Shown here piece after piece: positions 33,935 through 41,914 of a stretch of DNA of 64,000 bases. The DNA comes from Paraburkholderia terricola (GTDB taxonomy: Bacteria; Pseudomonadota; Gammaproteobacteria; Burkholderiales; Burkholderiaceae): contig NZ_FRAB01000016.1 in the NCBI RefSeq assembly GCF_900142195.1, positions 62,001 to 126,000 on the forward strand, written 5' to 3'. The notes under the pieces were generated by a model. That model had not been told where the DNA came from. It was given only the letters and a program-made list of their open reading frames with translations, and made no database searches. The position numbers and the translations under genes are program-made. Numbering within the stretch: position 1 is the first letter of the stretch; every line of letters begins with the position of its first letter.

Positions 33935-35617
33935 TTAAAGCAGATCCAACGGCGCGGTCAAATCCCCGAGCGGCGCGAGCCCGTTGCTCGCGAACGCCCG
34001 GTCGCGCGCGGCCACGCCTTCGAGCGGCGCCAGTCCATGCACGCGACTGATCAGGCGAAGAATCGAGTTGGTGTCGTACACCGTGTGGTCGACATATCCC
34101 TTCCTCGCCAGCGGCGAAATCACCAGCGCGGGAATCCGCGACCCCGGACCCCAGCGGTCGCCTTTCGGCGGTGAGACCGGGTCCCACCAACCGCCGTTTT
34201 CGTCGACGGTGACGATCACCACGGTATTCGCCCACTGCGGGCCGCGCTGAATATGCTCGATCACGTTGGCGATGTGACGGTCGCCCGATTCGACGTCCGC
34301 ATAGCCGGCATGCATATTCAGATCGCCTTGCGGCTTGTAGAACGTGACGGCCGGGAGACGTCCCGCGTCGATGTCCGCGATCAGGTGATTACTCGACGCG
34401 TCGTTGCCGAGGCCCGCGTCGCGCAGATATTTGCGGCGTGCCGCCGTGCCCGGCGCGTAATTGGCGAAGTAGTTGAACGGTTGATGGTGATACTGGAAGT
34501 CGGGCACCGCGCCCGTGTCCTGATGCTCCCACGCGTATTGCCACGCCCCGCTGTACCAGGCCCAATCGACGCCCTTGTCCGTCAGACGGTCGCCGATCGT
34601 CGCATAGCGTTGCGGCGGCAGCACGCGCGGATTCGAGAAGTCCGCAAGGGCCGGATTGCCGCCTTCGGCCGGCCGCACGTTGCTCGGCTGATAGGGCGGC
34701 GCCATCGTGTTGACGGCATAGCCGTCGGCGGTGAACGTGCCGTCGTTGACGAATTTCGGCGGGCCGTCGAGCGCGGAGGCGGGCGAGTCGGCCGCCTGCT
34801 TCAGCCGCGTGCCGGTCGGATCGTCGCCTTCGATCACCGACACCAGTTTCTTCGCCGGGCTGTTGTGGATGTCGGGATAGAACGGCGCCTGCGCCGAGAT
34901 CAGAAAGATGTGATTGAGCCACGAGCCGCCGAAGGCCGCCATGAAGAAGTTGTCGCACAGCGTGTACTGCTGCGCGAGACTCCACAGCCGCAACGTGTCG
35001 GCGGAATTGCGGTAGTGCCCCATCACGAGGCCGCCCGAATCGCCCCATGCGGCGAACTGGTTGTTGCGGCCGGCATTGATCTGCATCTGGTTCTGATAGA
35101 AGCGATGCACGAGGTCGCGCGTGATCACGCCGGCCGGCAGCGGCGCGCCTTGCGCGTCGGTGAGATGGAACGGCCCGTTTCGCAGATTGCCGATGTCCTT
35201 CTGGCCGATCATGTAGCGCTTGCCGTCCACTTCCTGCGCTTGCGGCACGAGCCCGCCCCAGATGGCGGGCAGGCGCGGCAGCGGTGTTCTGCCGTCACGG
35301 TCGAGTTGCAGATAGCGCTCGGCGCTGACCGCATCGAGCGGATGCTGAATGCCTGGAAAGTTACCGTACAGGTTCGCAAAGCTGCGGTTCTCGGCGTAGA
35401 TCACCACGATATGCTTGACCTGATCGCGCAACGCCGCGTCGAGCCGCAAGTCGGCGGCACTGTGTGTCGCATCGCCCGCCGCGGTTTGCCCGGTCTTGCA
35501 GCCGGTCAGCGCGAGTCCGATGCCGACTGCCGCGAGACCGGTCAGGACGCGGCGGCGTTCGGGATCGTTGGGGGCGTCGTCGGGATTGGGCGGCAGGGTG
35601 GAGTCGTTGTCGTTCAT
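33935..35617 (-). CDS. AcpA-type acid phosphatase / phosphoesterase family lipoprotein (560 aa)
   Basis: The N-terminus has an R-R-R pair, a hydrophobic stretch and the lipobox L-T-G-C (Cys40), so it is probably exported and lipid-anchored. The catalytic domain has the family start V-I-Y-A-E-N-R-S-F-A-N-L-Y-G-N-F-P-G and late metal-site V-T-V-D-E-N-G-G-W-W-D. The phosphoesterase family (Pfam) includes phospholipase C and the acid phosphatase AcpA; length and motifs favour AcpA. It would hydrolyse phosphate esters in the periplasm. No phosphate-regulated promoter was identified. Confidence 0.85.
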   Translation of the reverse strand: MNDNDSTLPPNPDDAPNDPERRRVLTGLAAVGIGLALTGCKTGQTAAGDATHSAADLRLDAALRDQVKHIVVIYAENRSFANLYGNFPGIQHPLDAVSAERYLQLDRDGRTPLPRLPAIWGGLVPQAQEVDGKRYMIGQKDIGNLRNGPFHLTDAQGAPLPAGVITRDLVHRFYQNQMQINAGRNNQFAAWGDSGGLVMGHYRNSADTLRLWSLAQQYTLCDNFFMAAFGGSWLNHIFLISAQAPFYPDIHNSPAKKLVSVIEGDDPTGTRLKQAADSPASALDGPPKFVNDGTFTADGYAVNTMAPPYQPSNVRPAEGGNPALADFSNPRVLPPQRYATIGDRLTDKGVDWAWYSGAWQYAWEHQDTGAVPDFQYHHQPFNYFANYAPGTAARRKYLRDAGLGNDASSNHLIADIDAGRLPAVTFYKPQGDLNMHAGYADVESGDRHIANVIEHIQRGPQWANTVVIVTVDENGGWWDPVSPPKGDRWGPGSRIPALVISPLARKGYVDHTVYDTNSILRLISRVHGLAPLEGVAARDRAFASNGLAPLGDLTAPLDLL

Positions 35618-35738
35618 CGGTAGGTTTCGAATTGTGCGTGACAGACATCGATCGCCGCCGGGGGCGGCGCGTCTGATACGCGTTGCGGGTTCGAGAGGTG
35701 GCCGGAAGACGCCGGCGAGGGGTGGGCCAAGCGAACAG

Positions 35739-36026
35739 CTAAGGCAATCGACGCTTCACGCGCCAACTGTTGTGCGTTGCGTCAACGGCGAGCAGAAGCC
35801 AATCTTTTGCGTCGACGGGATGGCGTTTTTGCGTGGCGTAACCGTCCACGGATAATTCGAGTTCGTCGAATGCGCGCCGATGGCAGGTGGCATGCGCGCC
35901 GGACCCGTCCGCGAATTCGACGATCGCCTCGGCCGCACGGGCCGGCTCGGGCAGATGCGCGATGCGCACCGAACAGCCGGGGTAAAGGTGCGAATCGGCA
36001 ACCTGAACCTGAATGGATGCGGACAT
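35739..36026 (-). CDS. Conserved protein of unknown function (95 aa)
   Basis: The ATG at 36026 is preceded by TTTGGAGG about 9 nt upstream, which sets the start. The product begins M-S-A-S-I-Q-V-Q-V-A-D and contains short beta-like segments, a conserved-looking C-H-R-R-A-F motif and a C-terminal W-x-x-x-R-R-L-P. There is no signal or TM segment. It lies in the interval before the IclR gene, on the opposite strand. I do not recognise the family. Confidence 0.65.
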   Translation of the reverse strand: MSASIQVQVADSHLYPGCSVRIAHLPEPARAAEAIVEFADGSGAHATCHRRAFDELELSVDGYATQKRHPVDAKDWLLLAVDATHNSWRVKRRLP

Positions 36027-36203
36027 GGGCGTGGCCTCCAAACGCTGGTGAGCGAAAGCGCGGCGGTGAGACCTCGCGCAACCGACCGGAGGAAAGAATA
36101 GCACCGGGACCCACGATTGTTGTGCATCCGTGACGCGAATTGCAACGTCGCACGCGAGGCGTGGTCCATGATTCCTTCGCGCTATCATGCTGATCTAACG
36201 ACG

Positions 36204-37208
36204 ATGACAGTAGAAACGGCAGCCAAGATGGCAAAAGAAGAGCAGACAGGAGCGGGACGCAAGCGCGCGAAGCCGCGTAACGCGGCGGCCCCGGCTTCGC
36301 AGGATGAGGCGGCGATGTCCCATTCGGAGCGGGTCGCTTCCACCGATGCCGCCGACTCCGCGGAGGAAGACAACACTGGTGGCTCGACCTACCTCGTGCC
36401 GGGCCTCGAGCGCGGCTTGCGCATCCTCGCCGAATTCAGCGCGCGCGAACCGGTACTCGGCGCGCCCGAATTGTCCAAGCGCATCGGCATTCCGCGCACT
36501 ACCACCTTCCGTTTATTGCAGACGCTCGAAGCACTCGGCTTTCTCGAACGGGTGAACGGCGACCGTTATTTCCGCCTGAGTGTCGCGGTGCTGCGGCTCG
36601 GCTTCGAATACCTGAACTCGCTGGAACTGACCGACGTCGGCACGCCGATCCTCGAACGCTTACGCGATGCCACCGGTCTGAGCACGCATCTGCTGATTCG
36701 CGACCAGCGCGACGTGGTATTCGTCGCCAAGGCGCAAACCCACGCGCCGATGTTCAGTTCGGTGAAGGTGCATGTCGGCACGCGTCTGCCCGCGCACGCT
36801 ACCGTGCACGGCCAGGTGCTGATGGGCGATATGAGTTTCGAGGAATTGCGTCAACTCTATCCCGAGCCGCAACTGGAGCGTTTCACTGAACGCACGCCGG
36901 CCACCGTCGAAGAACTCTATGGACGCGTGCGCGAAAGCGCGGCGCTCGGCTACGCGTTGAGCGAGGCATCGTTCGAGCGGGGCATTTCCGTGGTGAGCGC
37001 GCCGGTGCGCGATCAAAGCGGCAAGATCGCGGCCGCGTTGACCGTCACCATTCCGCGTTCGGATATCGGCGAGGCTGAAGAGCGCGAACCGCTCGTCATC
37101 GCGGTTTGCCAGGCGGCGCTCGAACTGTCCGAGCGACTCAGTTATCGCCCGCGGCCGGACGATCCGACCGCGGTTCTGGCGCGCCGCAAGCCGGTCGCGG
37201 CGCACTGA
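36204..37208 (+). CDS. IclR-family transcriptional regulator (first copy)
   Basis: The protein of about 334 residues has a winged-helix domain (G-L-E-R-G-L-R-I-L, then I-P-R-T-T-T-F-R-L-L-Q-T-L-E) and a C-terminal effector-binding domain with V-F-V-A-K-A-Q and R-G-I-S-V-V-S-A-P-V. The first 60 residues are Lys/Ala/Ser-rich and probably flexible. The start at 36204 is a best guess; 36228 is possible. It is strikingly similar along its whole length to the IclR gene at 42806, so the two look like paralogues. IclR regulators usually control catabolic operons, and this one lies next to a porin and the 14-gene cluster. Confidence 0.85.
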   Translation: MTVETAAKMAKEEQTGAGRKRAKPRNAAAPASQDEAAMSHSERVASTDAADSAEEDNTGGSTYLVPGLERGLRILAEFSAREPVLGAPELSKRIGIPRTTTFRLLQTLEALGFLERVNGDRYFRLSVAVLRLGFEYLNSLELTDVGTPILERLRDATGLSTHLLIRDQRDVVFVAKAQTHAPMFSSVKVHVGTRLPAHATVHGQVLMGDMSFEELRQLYPEPQLERFTERTPATVEELYGRVRESAALGYALSEASFERGISVVSAPVRDQSGKIAAALTVTIPRSDIGEAEEREPLVIAVCQAALELSERLSYRPRPDDPTAVLARRKPVAAH

Positions 37209-37226
37209 TTCCGCTGGATGTCGTGC

Positions 37227-37258
37227 AACGGCCCGGCGGTTTTCACCGCCGGGCCGTT
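37227..37258. terminator. Bidirectional terminator between iclR and porin genes
   Basis: AACGGCCCGGCGG and CCGCCGGGCCGTT form a perfect 13-bp stem, followed by TT on the plus side, 19 nt after the IclR stop and just before the convergent porin stop. Confidence 0.8.
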
Positions 37259-37280
37259 TGCCTGGCCCGCTTCGTTCACA

Positions 37281-38354
37281 TCAGAACGAGTGATGGATGC
37301 CGGTCAGAACGATCGTCTGGTTCCGGCCGCTCGACACGCCCGCCGTGAAGAACGCGGCATGCGCATTCGAATTGGCATGCTGGTACAGCGCATTCACGTA
37401 GAGCTGCGTCGACTTCGACAGCGCATAGATATCGCCGATCTCGAACTGCGTCCAGCGACGGCCGGCCAGCGTCGTCGTCGCGGCGCCGCCGGAAACGCTG
37501 TTGAACGGCGTGAACTGATAATTCGCGCCGACGTCGTAGCTCTGATAGGTGTCCGAGTGTCCCGCCGATTCCAGCTTCACCCGCGTGTACAGCCCATGCA
37601 CCAGCAGTTTGCCGAACTGGTATGACGCGCCCGCGCCCATGTTTTCGACCTTGCTGGCGCTGTAGTTCGCTGCCGCCACGCCCTGGAAGTTGGTGATGCC
37701 CGTGGTGACGATCGACGGCGTGCGGTTGTGCTCGTTCGCATACGTGGCGCCGGCCTTGAACGGGCCGTTCGCATAGCTGAGCGCGAAACTCAGCGTCTTG
37801 CCCGTCGAGAAGTTCGTCGTGTTGCCGAGACCCATCATCGCGCCGACCGTGAAGCCGTAGAAACTCGCCGAGCGGAATTTCATCGAATTGTCGAACGGCA
37901 CGACGCCGGTGTCGGCGAGCTCGTCGATATTGCCGGGGTGAAACGCGTACCAGCTCGCCGCCAGATAGGCCGTGCTCAACGGACCCAACACGTCGAAGCT
38001 GAACGGCGTTTGATGGCCGAACGTGACCGTGCCGATCTTGTCCGAACTCAGGCCCACAAAAGCGTGGCGATTGAACAGCGTGCCGGATTTCGCAAAGTTG
38101 CCGGTGTTCGTATAGAAGCCGTTTTCCAACTGGAAAACCGCCTTCAAACCGCCGCCCAGATCTTCCACGCCTTTCAGGCCCCAGCGGTCCGGCTGCATGT
38201 TGCCTTGCTCCATGATCCACTTCGAATGACCGCCTGCATTGCTGATATACGCAATGCCGGCATCCAGGCTGCCGTATAGCGTCACGCTGCTTTGCGCCCA
38301 TGCGCCTGTCGTTGCGCAGGCTGCCGTCAAACCGGCTGCAATGATGTGCTTCAC
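37281..38354 (-). CDS. Outer-membrane porin (Gram-negative OmpC/OpcP type)
   Basis: This 357-residue trimeric-porin-type protein has a signal peptide ending W-A-Q (about 21) and the mature start S-S-V-T-L-Y-G-S-L-D-A-G. Alternating beta strands follow, and it ends in H-H-S-F (a C-terminal Phe is the outer-membrane assembly signal). The start is a GTG (38354) with AGGAGG about 8 nt upstream. It is divergent from the 14-gene catabolic cluster with a palindrome-bearing interval between them, so it probably admits that pathway's substrate (inference). Confidence 0.92.
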   Translation of the reverse strand: MKHIIAAGLTAACATTGAWAQSSVTLYGSLDAGIAYISNAGGHSKWIMEQGNMQPDRWGLKGVEDLGGGLKAVFQLENGFYTNTGNFAKSGTLFNRHAFVGLSSDKIGTVTFGHQTPFSFDVLGPLSTAYLAASWYAFHPGNIDELADTGVVPFDNSMKFRSASFYGFTVGAMMGLGNTTNFSTGKTLSFALSYANGPFKAGATYANEHNRTPSIVTTGITNFQGVAAANYSASKVENMGAGASYQFGKLLVHGLYTRVKLESAGHSDTYQSYDVGANYQFTPFNSVSGGAATTTLAGRRWTQFEIGDIYALSKSTQLYVNALYQHANSNAHAAFFTAGVSSGRNQTIVLTGIHHSF

Positions 38355-38466
38355 CGTTGGTCCTCCTGATCGCGCGGCGGATGGCGCGCGCCGATTTCGC
38401 CGTCCCTGATCCGTGCTTTTGGATTGAATGCAGCTCTGGCTCATACGCCAAACTACTGCGCTATTT

Positions 38467-38481
38467 GTTCCATATATGGGC
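38467..38481. promoter_or_regulatory. Candidate regulator operator, porin side
   Basis: GTTCC-ATATAT-GG with a perfect CCATATATGG core at 38470-38479. It matches the left half of the palindrome at 38753 and is the porin-proximal of the two sites. The right half deviates (GGGC instead of GGAAC). Confidence 0.5.
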
Positions 38482-38752
38482 GTTTGTATCGCCTATGGAA
38501 AATTATAGTGACTCAAACAGCGGTCAAAATAAAATTTTCGGGCTCGGGATAAACCCGCATGAAGGCTGTCGCAAGGAGTGCGGGAGTCACCGTAAAGCCA
38601 AGCCCATCAAGGCACACAGCCACAAATGGCGTCTTCGCAATCCACGCGGCGCTGCGTTCCGGGGCGTCACGCTCGGTGTTTTCCCCTACCGGTGGAAATT
38701 TTTATTTCTTCTCGTCGAAGCCGATCCTATACTTATCCATACGCGAACCACT

Positions 38753-38768
38753 GTTCCTTATATGGAAC
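38753..38768. promoter_or_regulatory. Candidate regulator operator, cluster side
   Basis: GTTCC-TTATAT-GGAAC is a 16-bp inverted repeat with perfect 5-bp arms. It ends 26 nt before the first start codon of the cluster, a position suited to repression. One of the two IclR regulators is the likely binder (inference). Confidence 0.6.
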
Positions 38769-38794
38769 GTAAGGCTTCAGGAGAAAGGCGAGAA

Positions 38795-39109
38795 ATGACT
38801 GACCAATGGCGCTGCGCCGGCCATGCCGGCGATCTGTCCGAAGACGCGCCGCTCGAGTTCAAGCTCGACGGCACCGAGATCGGCATCTACAAGGTGGGCG
38901 ACGCGCTGTACGCGCTCGAAAACGTCTGCCCCCATGCGTATGCGCTGCTCACGCAGGGGTTTGTCGACGGCGACACCGTCGAGTGCCCGCTGCATGAAGC
39001 CGTGTTCCATATCCCGACCGGCAAATGCCTGAAAGAGCCCGGTGGCCGCGACTTGAAGACGTACTCGGTGCGTCTCGCCGGCGAAGAAATCCAGATCAAG
39101 GTGGAATGA
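38795..39109 (+). CDS. Rieske-type ferredoxin of the oxygenase system (104 aa)
   Basis: This small soluble [2Fe-2S] protein has Rieske ligands C-x-H (Cys45, His47) and C-x2-H (Cys64, His67) separated by 16 residues. It matches the ferredoxins that pass electrons from a flavin reductase to a ring-hydroxylating oxygenase. AGGAG lies about 11 nt upstream of the ATG at 38795. It is the first gene of the cluster, one base before the next start-codon neighbourhood, and its partners (oxygenase alpha at 39471, reductase at 49491) are on the same strand. Confidence 0.9.
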   Translation: MTDQWRCAGHAGDLSEDAPLEFKLDGTEIGIYKVGDALYALENVCPHAYALLTQGFVDGDTVECPLHEAVFHIPTGKCLKEPGGRDLKTYSVRLAGEEIQIKVE

Positions 39110-39110
39110 C

Positions 39111-39422
39111 ATGCGAGAGGTAGCCGTGAACTTCAATCCCTTCCTGAAGCCGTGGCTCGCGCCACAGCCCAACAACGTGGCCGGCAAGGGCGTGATCGAA
39201 AAGCCGGGCGAGAGCGAGAACTTCATCTGGCAAACGCGTAAGGCGGAGCCGACCCAGTACGAGAACGACTTCGGCGACGCGCTCGAAAAAGTTTTCGAAG
39301 CCGGCGCGACGGAATTGCACGAGGTGGTCGACGGTTTGAATCGCGTGGGTTTCCGCACGCCGGAAGGCAATGCGTGGAACGCCGAACGCCTCGCCGCCGA
39401 ATTCCGCCTGCTCGCCGAATAG
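39111..39422 (+). CDS. Small recombinase-like helix-turn-helix-type protein (103 aa)
   Basis: The product begins M-R-E-V-A-V-N-F-N-P-F-L-K-P-W. Its C-terminal 40 residues have the pattern H-E-V-V-D-G-L-N-R-V-G-F-R-T-P-E-G-N-A-W, which resembles the small DNA-binding-like segment seen in serine recombinases (target-site discrimination: extra residues before an alpha-helix). It is far too short to be a recombinase. It sits between the ferredoxin (2-nt gap) and the oxygenase alpha gene (48-nt gap). I infer an accessory or regulatory part of the oxygenase. The true role is unknown. A GTG at 39126 is an alternative start. Confidence 0.65.
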   Translation: MREVAVNFNPFLKPWLAPQPNNVAGKGVIEKPGESENFIWQTRKAEPTQYENDFGDALEKVFEAGATELHEVVDGLNRVGFRTPEGNAWNAERLAAEFRLLAE

Positions 39423-39470
39423 GCGCGCTTTCCGAACACGTCTCACCGCTTTCGCATCCGGAGTCTTTTC

Positions 39471-40562
39471 ATGACGTCCCCCAATACAACTCAGGGCGCG
39501 GCCGATCCGATCCAGTCTTATCTGGACAAAGGCTTGCGCAATTACTGGTATCCCGTCGCACCGAGCTGGCAAGTCGGCGACGCACCCATCGGCATCACGC
39601 GACTGGGCGACCAGATCGTGCTGTGGCGCGACAAGGAAGGCAAAGTCCGCGCGCTCGAAGACCGCTGCCCGCATCGCGGCGCGCGTTTGTCGCTCGGCTG
39701 GAATCTCGGCGGCAGCGTCGCGTGCTGGTATCACGGCATCGAAGTCGACGGAGGCGGCACGGTCGTCAAGGTGCCGGCGGTATCGAACTGCCCGCTTGAA
39801 GGCCAGCAGTGCGTGAAGTCGTATCCGGTCGAAGAACACGCCGGCGCGATTTTCCTGTGGTTCGGCGACGACGCGCACAAGAAACCCGCGCCGCTCAAGT
39901 TGCCGGATGAACTGGTCGGTGACGAATACGCGAACTTCGCGTGCATGTCGAACTGGAAGTGCAATTACCAGTACGCGATCGACAACGTGATGGACCCGAT
40001 GCACGGCGCGTATCTGCACGCGACGTCGCATTCGATGGCCGAAGGCGACAAGCAGGCCGACATGCGCGTGCGCAAGACCGAGACCGGCCTGATGTTCGAA
40101 AAGATCGGCCAGCGCGACGTCAACTTCGACTGGGTGGAACTCGGCGAAACCGGCGCGCTGTGGATGCGCCTCGCGATTCCGTACCAGAAGAAGTTCGGCC
40201 CCGGCGGCAGCTTCGGGATCGTCGGCTTCGCCGTGCCCGTCGACGAAAACAACTGCCAGGTTTACTTCTGGCGCGCTCGCAAGGTGTCGGGCTGGCAGCG
40301 CGACGCGTGGCGCTTCCTGTACCGCAACCGGCTGGAAGGTCTGCATTGGGCCGTGCTCGAACAAGACCGCTACGTGCTCGAAAGCATGGCGCCGAACGCG
40401 CGCGAGCATGAATTCCTTTATCAACACGACGTCGGCGTGACGCGTGTGCGCCGCATGCTGCGCCAGCGCGCGCAACAGCATTTCGCCGAACTCGACGCCT
40501 ACCGCGAGCAAGCGGCCGGCGCCGCGTCCGCCACCTCTGCCCCGGGCCACAGCCATGCATGA
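39471..40562 (+). CDS. Rieske aromatic-ring-hydroxylating oxygenase, alpha subunit (363 aa)
   Basis: The N-terminal Rieske domain has C-P-H-R-G (Cys66, His68) and C-W-Y-H-G (Cys85, His88). The catalytic iron site appears in D-N-V-M-D-P-M-H-G-A-Y-L-H with His178 and His183, and Asp171 as the likely electron-bridge acid. The enzyme would insert O2 into an aromatic or related substrate, using the Rieske ferredoxin and the FAD reductase. No beta subunit gene is present in the window, so it belongs to the alpha-only (homomeric) class. Its 3' end overlaps the next SDR gene by 8 nt. The substrate cannot be named. Confidence 0.9.
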   Translation: MTSPNTTQGAADPIQSYLDKGLRNYWYPVAPSWQVGDAPIGITRLGDQIVLWRDKEGKVRALEDRCPHRGARLSLGWNLGGSVACWYHGIEVDGGGTVVKVPAVSNCPLEGQQCVKSYPVEEHAGAIFLWFGDDAHKKPAPLKLPDELVGDEYANFACMSNWKCNYQYAIDNVMDPMHGAYLHATSHSMAEGDKQADMRVRKTETGLMFEKIGQRDVNFDWVELGETGALWMRLAIPYQKKFGPGGSFGIVGFAVPVDENNCQVYFWRARKVSGWQRDAWRFLYRNRLEGLHWAVLEQDRYVLESMAPNAREHEFLYQHDVGVTRVRRMLRQRAQQHFAELDAYREQAAGAASATSAPGHSHA

Positions 40563-41322
40563 CGAAGCGGTTGTCGCACTCAACGGCCGGCGCGTCCTCG
40601 TGACGGGCGGCGCGCGCGGTCTCGGCGCGGCGTTCGTCCGCGCGCTGGTCCAAGCCGGCGCGCGCGTGGTGTTCGGCGACGTGCTGCACGACGAAGGCGA
40701 AGCGCTCGCCGCATCGCTCAACGGGCAGGGCCACGAGGTCACGTATCTGCCGCTCGATCTCGCCGAACCCGCCAGCATCCGGCAATTCGCCGAGCAGGGC
40801 GCGGCGCGGCTCGGCGGTCTGGATGCGCTGATCAACAACGCGGCGATCACCAACTCCGGCGGCAAATCGGCCGACGAATTGTCGGTCGAGACATGGGACG
40901 CCGTGATGAACGTCAACGTGCGCGGCACCTGGCTGATGAGCACGGCCGCGCTGCCTTATCTGCGTGACTCGGGGCGCGGCAGCATCGTCAATATCGCGTC
41001 GGATACGGCGGTGTGGGGCGCGCCGAAACTGCTCGCGTATGTCGCGAGCAAGGGCGCGGTGATTTCGATGACGCGTTCGCTCGCGCGCGAATTCGGCGCT
41101 CACGGCGTGACGGTCAACGCGGTCGCGCCGGGCCTCACCGAAGTGGAAGCCACCGCCTACGTGCCCGCCGAGCGTCACCAGTACTACCAGCAAGGCCGCG
41201 CGCTCGCGCGCGCCCAACTGCCCGACGACGTAACCGGGCCGGTGCTGTTCCTGTTGTCCGACGCCGCGCGCTTCGTGACCGGCCAGTTGCTGCCGGTCAA
41301 CGGCGGCTTCGTGATGAATTGA
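40555..41322 (+). CDS. Short-chain dehydrogenase/reductase (candidate cis-diol dehydrogenase)
   Basis: This 255-residue classical SDR has the NAD(P) loop T-G-G-A-R-G-L-G (17-24), the N-N-A segment, a catalytic Ser in N-I-A-S-D and a Tyr-x3-Lys pair in A-Y-V-A-S-K. An SDR beside a Rieske oxygenase often oxidises the cis-dihydrodiol to a catechol. That role is inferred. Its start overlaps the oxygenase stop by 8 nt (ATG at 40555), supporting stoichiometric expression. C-terminal L-P-V-N-G-G-F is typical. The cupin gene follows after 26 nt. Confidence 0.85.
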   Translation: MHDEAVVALNGRRVLVTGGARGLGAAFVRALVQAGARVVFGDVLHDEGEALAASLNGQGHEVTYLPLDLAEPASIRQFAEQGAARLGGLDALINNAAITNSGGKSADELSVETWDAVMNVNVRGTWLMSTAALPYLRDSGRGSIVNIASDTAVWGAPKLLAYVASKGAVISMTRSLAREFGAHGVTVNAVAPGLTEVEATAYVPAERHQYYQQGRALARAQLPDDVTGPVLFLLSDAARFVTGQLLPVNGGFVMN

Positions 41323-41348
41323 TCTTGCCGAATCGAAAGGAGAAAGAG

Positions 41349-41876
41349 ATGGCGGATGTCGATATCGAACGCAAATCGTGGGACCAACCCGCGGACAAGA
41401 CCTTTACCCAGTGGCTGGACAGCCGCGTCGCGCGGCTCGCCACGCGTCGCTATGACTGGGACGCGCTGAAGTTCCAGGCCGACTACGACCCGAAGTATCG
41501 CCGCGCGCAAATGCGCTACGTCGGCACGGGCGGCACCGGCGTCGCGAAAGACGTGAACACGGTGCCCGCGGGCGGCTTCACGTTCTCGACGATGTTGATC
41601 CCCGCCGGCAACATCGGCCCGAGTCATATCCACATGGACGTCGAGGAAATCTTCTTCGTGATGCGCGGCAAGATGAAAGTGATCTGCGAGAAAGACGGCG
41701 AAACGTGGGAAGCCGTGCTCGGCGAACGCGATCTGATATCGGTGCCGCCGGGCGTATATCGCACGGAAATCAACATCGGCCAGGAAGACGCGTTGATGTG
41801 CGTGATGCTCGGCTCGCCAAAGCCGGTCACGCCGACGTATCCGCCGGATTCGCCGTTGGCCGCGCTCAAGCGCTAA
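41349..41876 (+). CDS. Cupin-domain protein (175 aa)
   Basis: The C-terminal two thirds form a cupin barrel with the metal-type motif H-I-H-M-D-V-E-E-I-F-F-V (two His and Glu ligands) and G-E-R-D-L-I-S-V-P-P-G-V-Y-R. The N-terminal 60 residues contain a basic R-V-A-R-L-A-T-R-R segment. Cupins in catabolic clusters are often metal-dependent dioxygenases, isomerases or lyases of pathway intermediates. The exact reaction is not evident. It lies between the SDR and the alpha/beta hydrolase, with a GAAAGGAG-like sequence upstream of the ATG at 41349. Confidence 0.8.
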   Translation: MADVDIERKSWDQPADKTFTQWLDSRVARLATRRYDWDALKFQADYDPKYRRAQMRYVGTGGTGVAKDVNTVPAGGFTFSTMLIPAGNIGPSHIHMDVEEIFFVMRGKMKVICEKDGETWEAVLGERDLISVPPGVYRTEINIGQEDALMCVMLGSPKPVTPTYPPDSPLAALKR

Positions 41877-41914
41877 GCCGTCAACGTAGTTCGTATTCAC
41901 TCGCGAAGGAAACC

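Larger units (their letters stand above)
38355..38794. promoter_or_regulatory. Divergent control region between porin and the 14-gene cluster
   Basis: This 440-bp interval must hold promoters for both directions. It is more AT-rich than its neighbours and contains two related palindromes (separate entries). A TATACT element at 38728-38733 is a candidate -10 for the cluster, with the right palindrome just downstream of the expected transcript start. Assignments are by eye. Confidence 0.55.

Noticed and set aside
34253..35623. 456-codon open frame antisense to the AcpA-type gene
   Set aside because: Same reason: mirror frame of a clear coding sequence.
39111..39422. Fragment of a site-specific recombinase or mobile element
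   Set aside because: The frame is complete, well placed within an operon, and no recombinase catalytic domain, inverted repeats or transposase genes are near.
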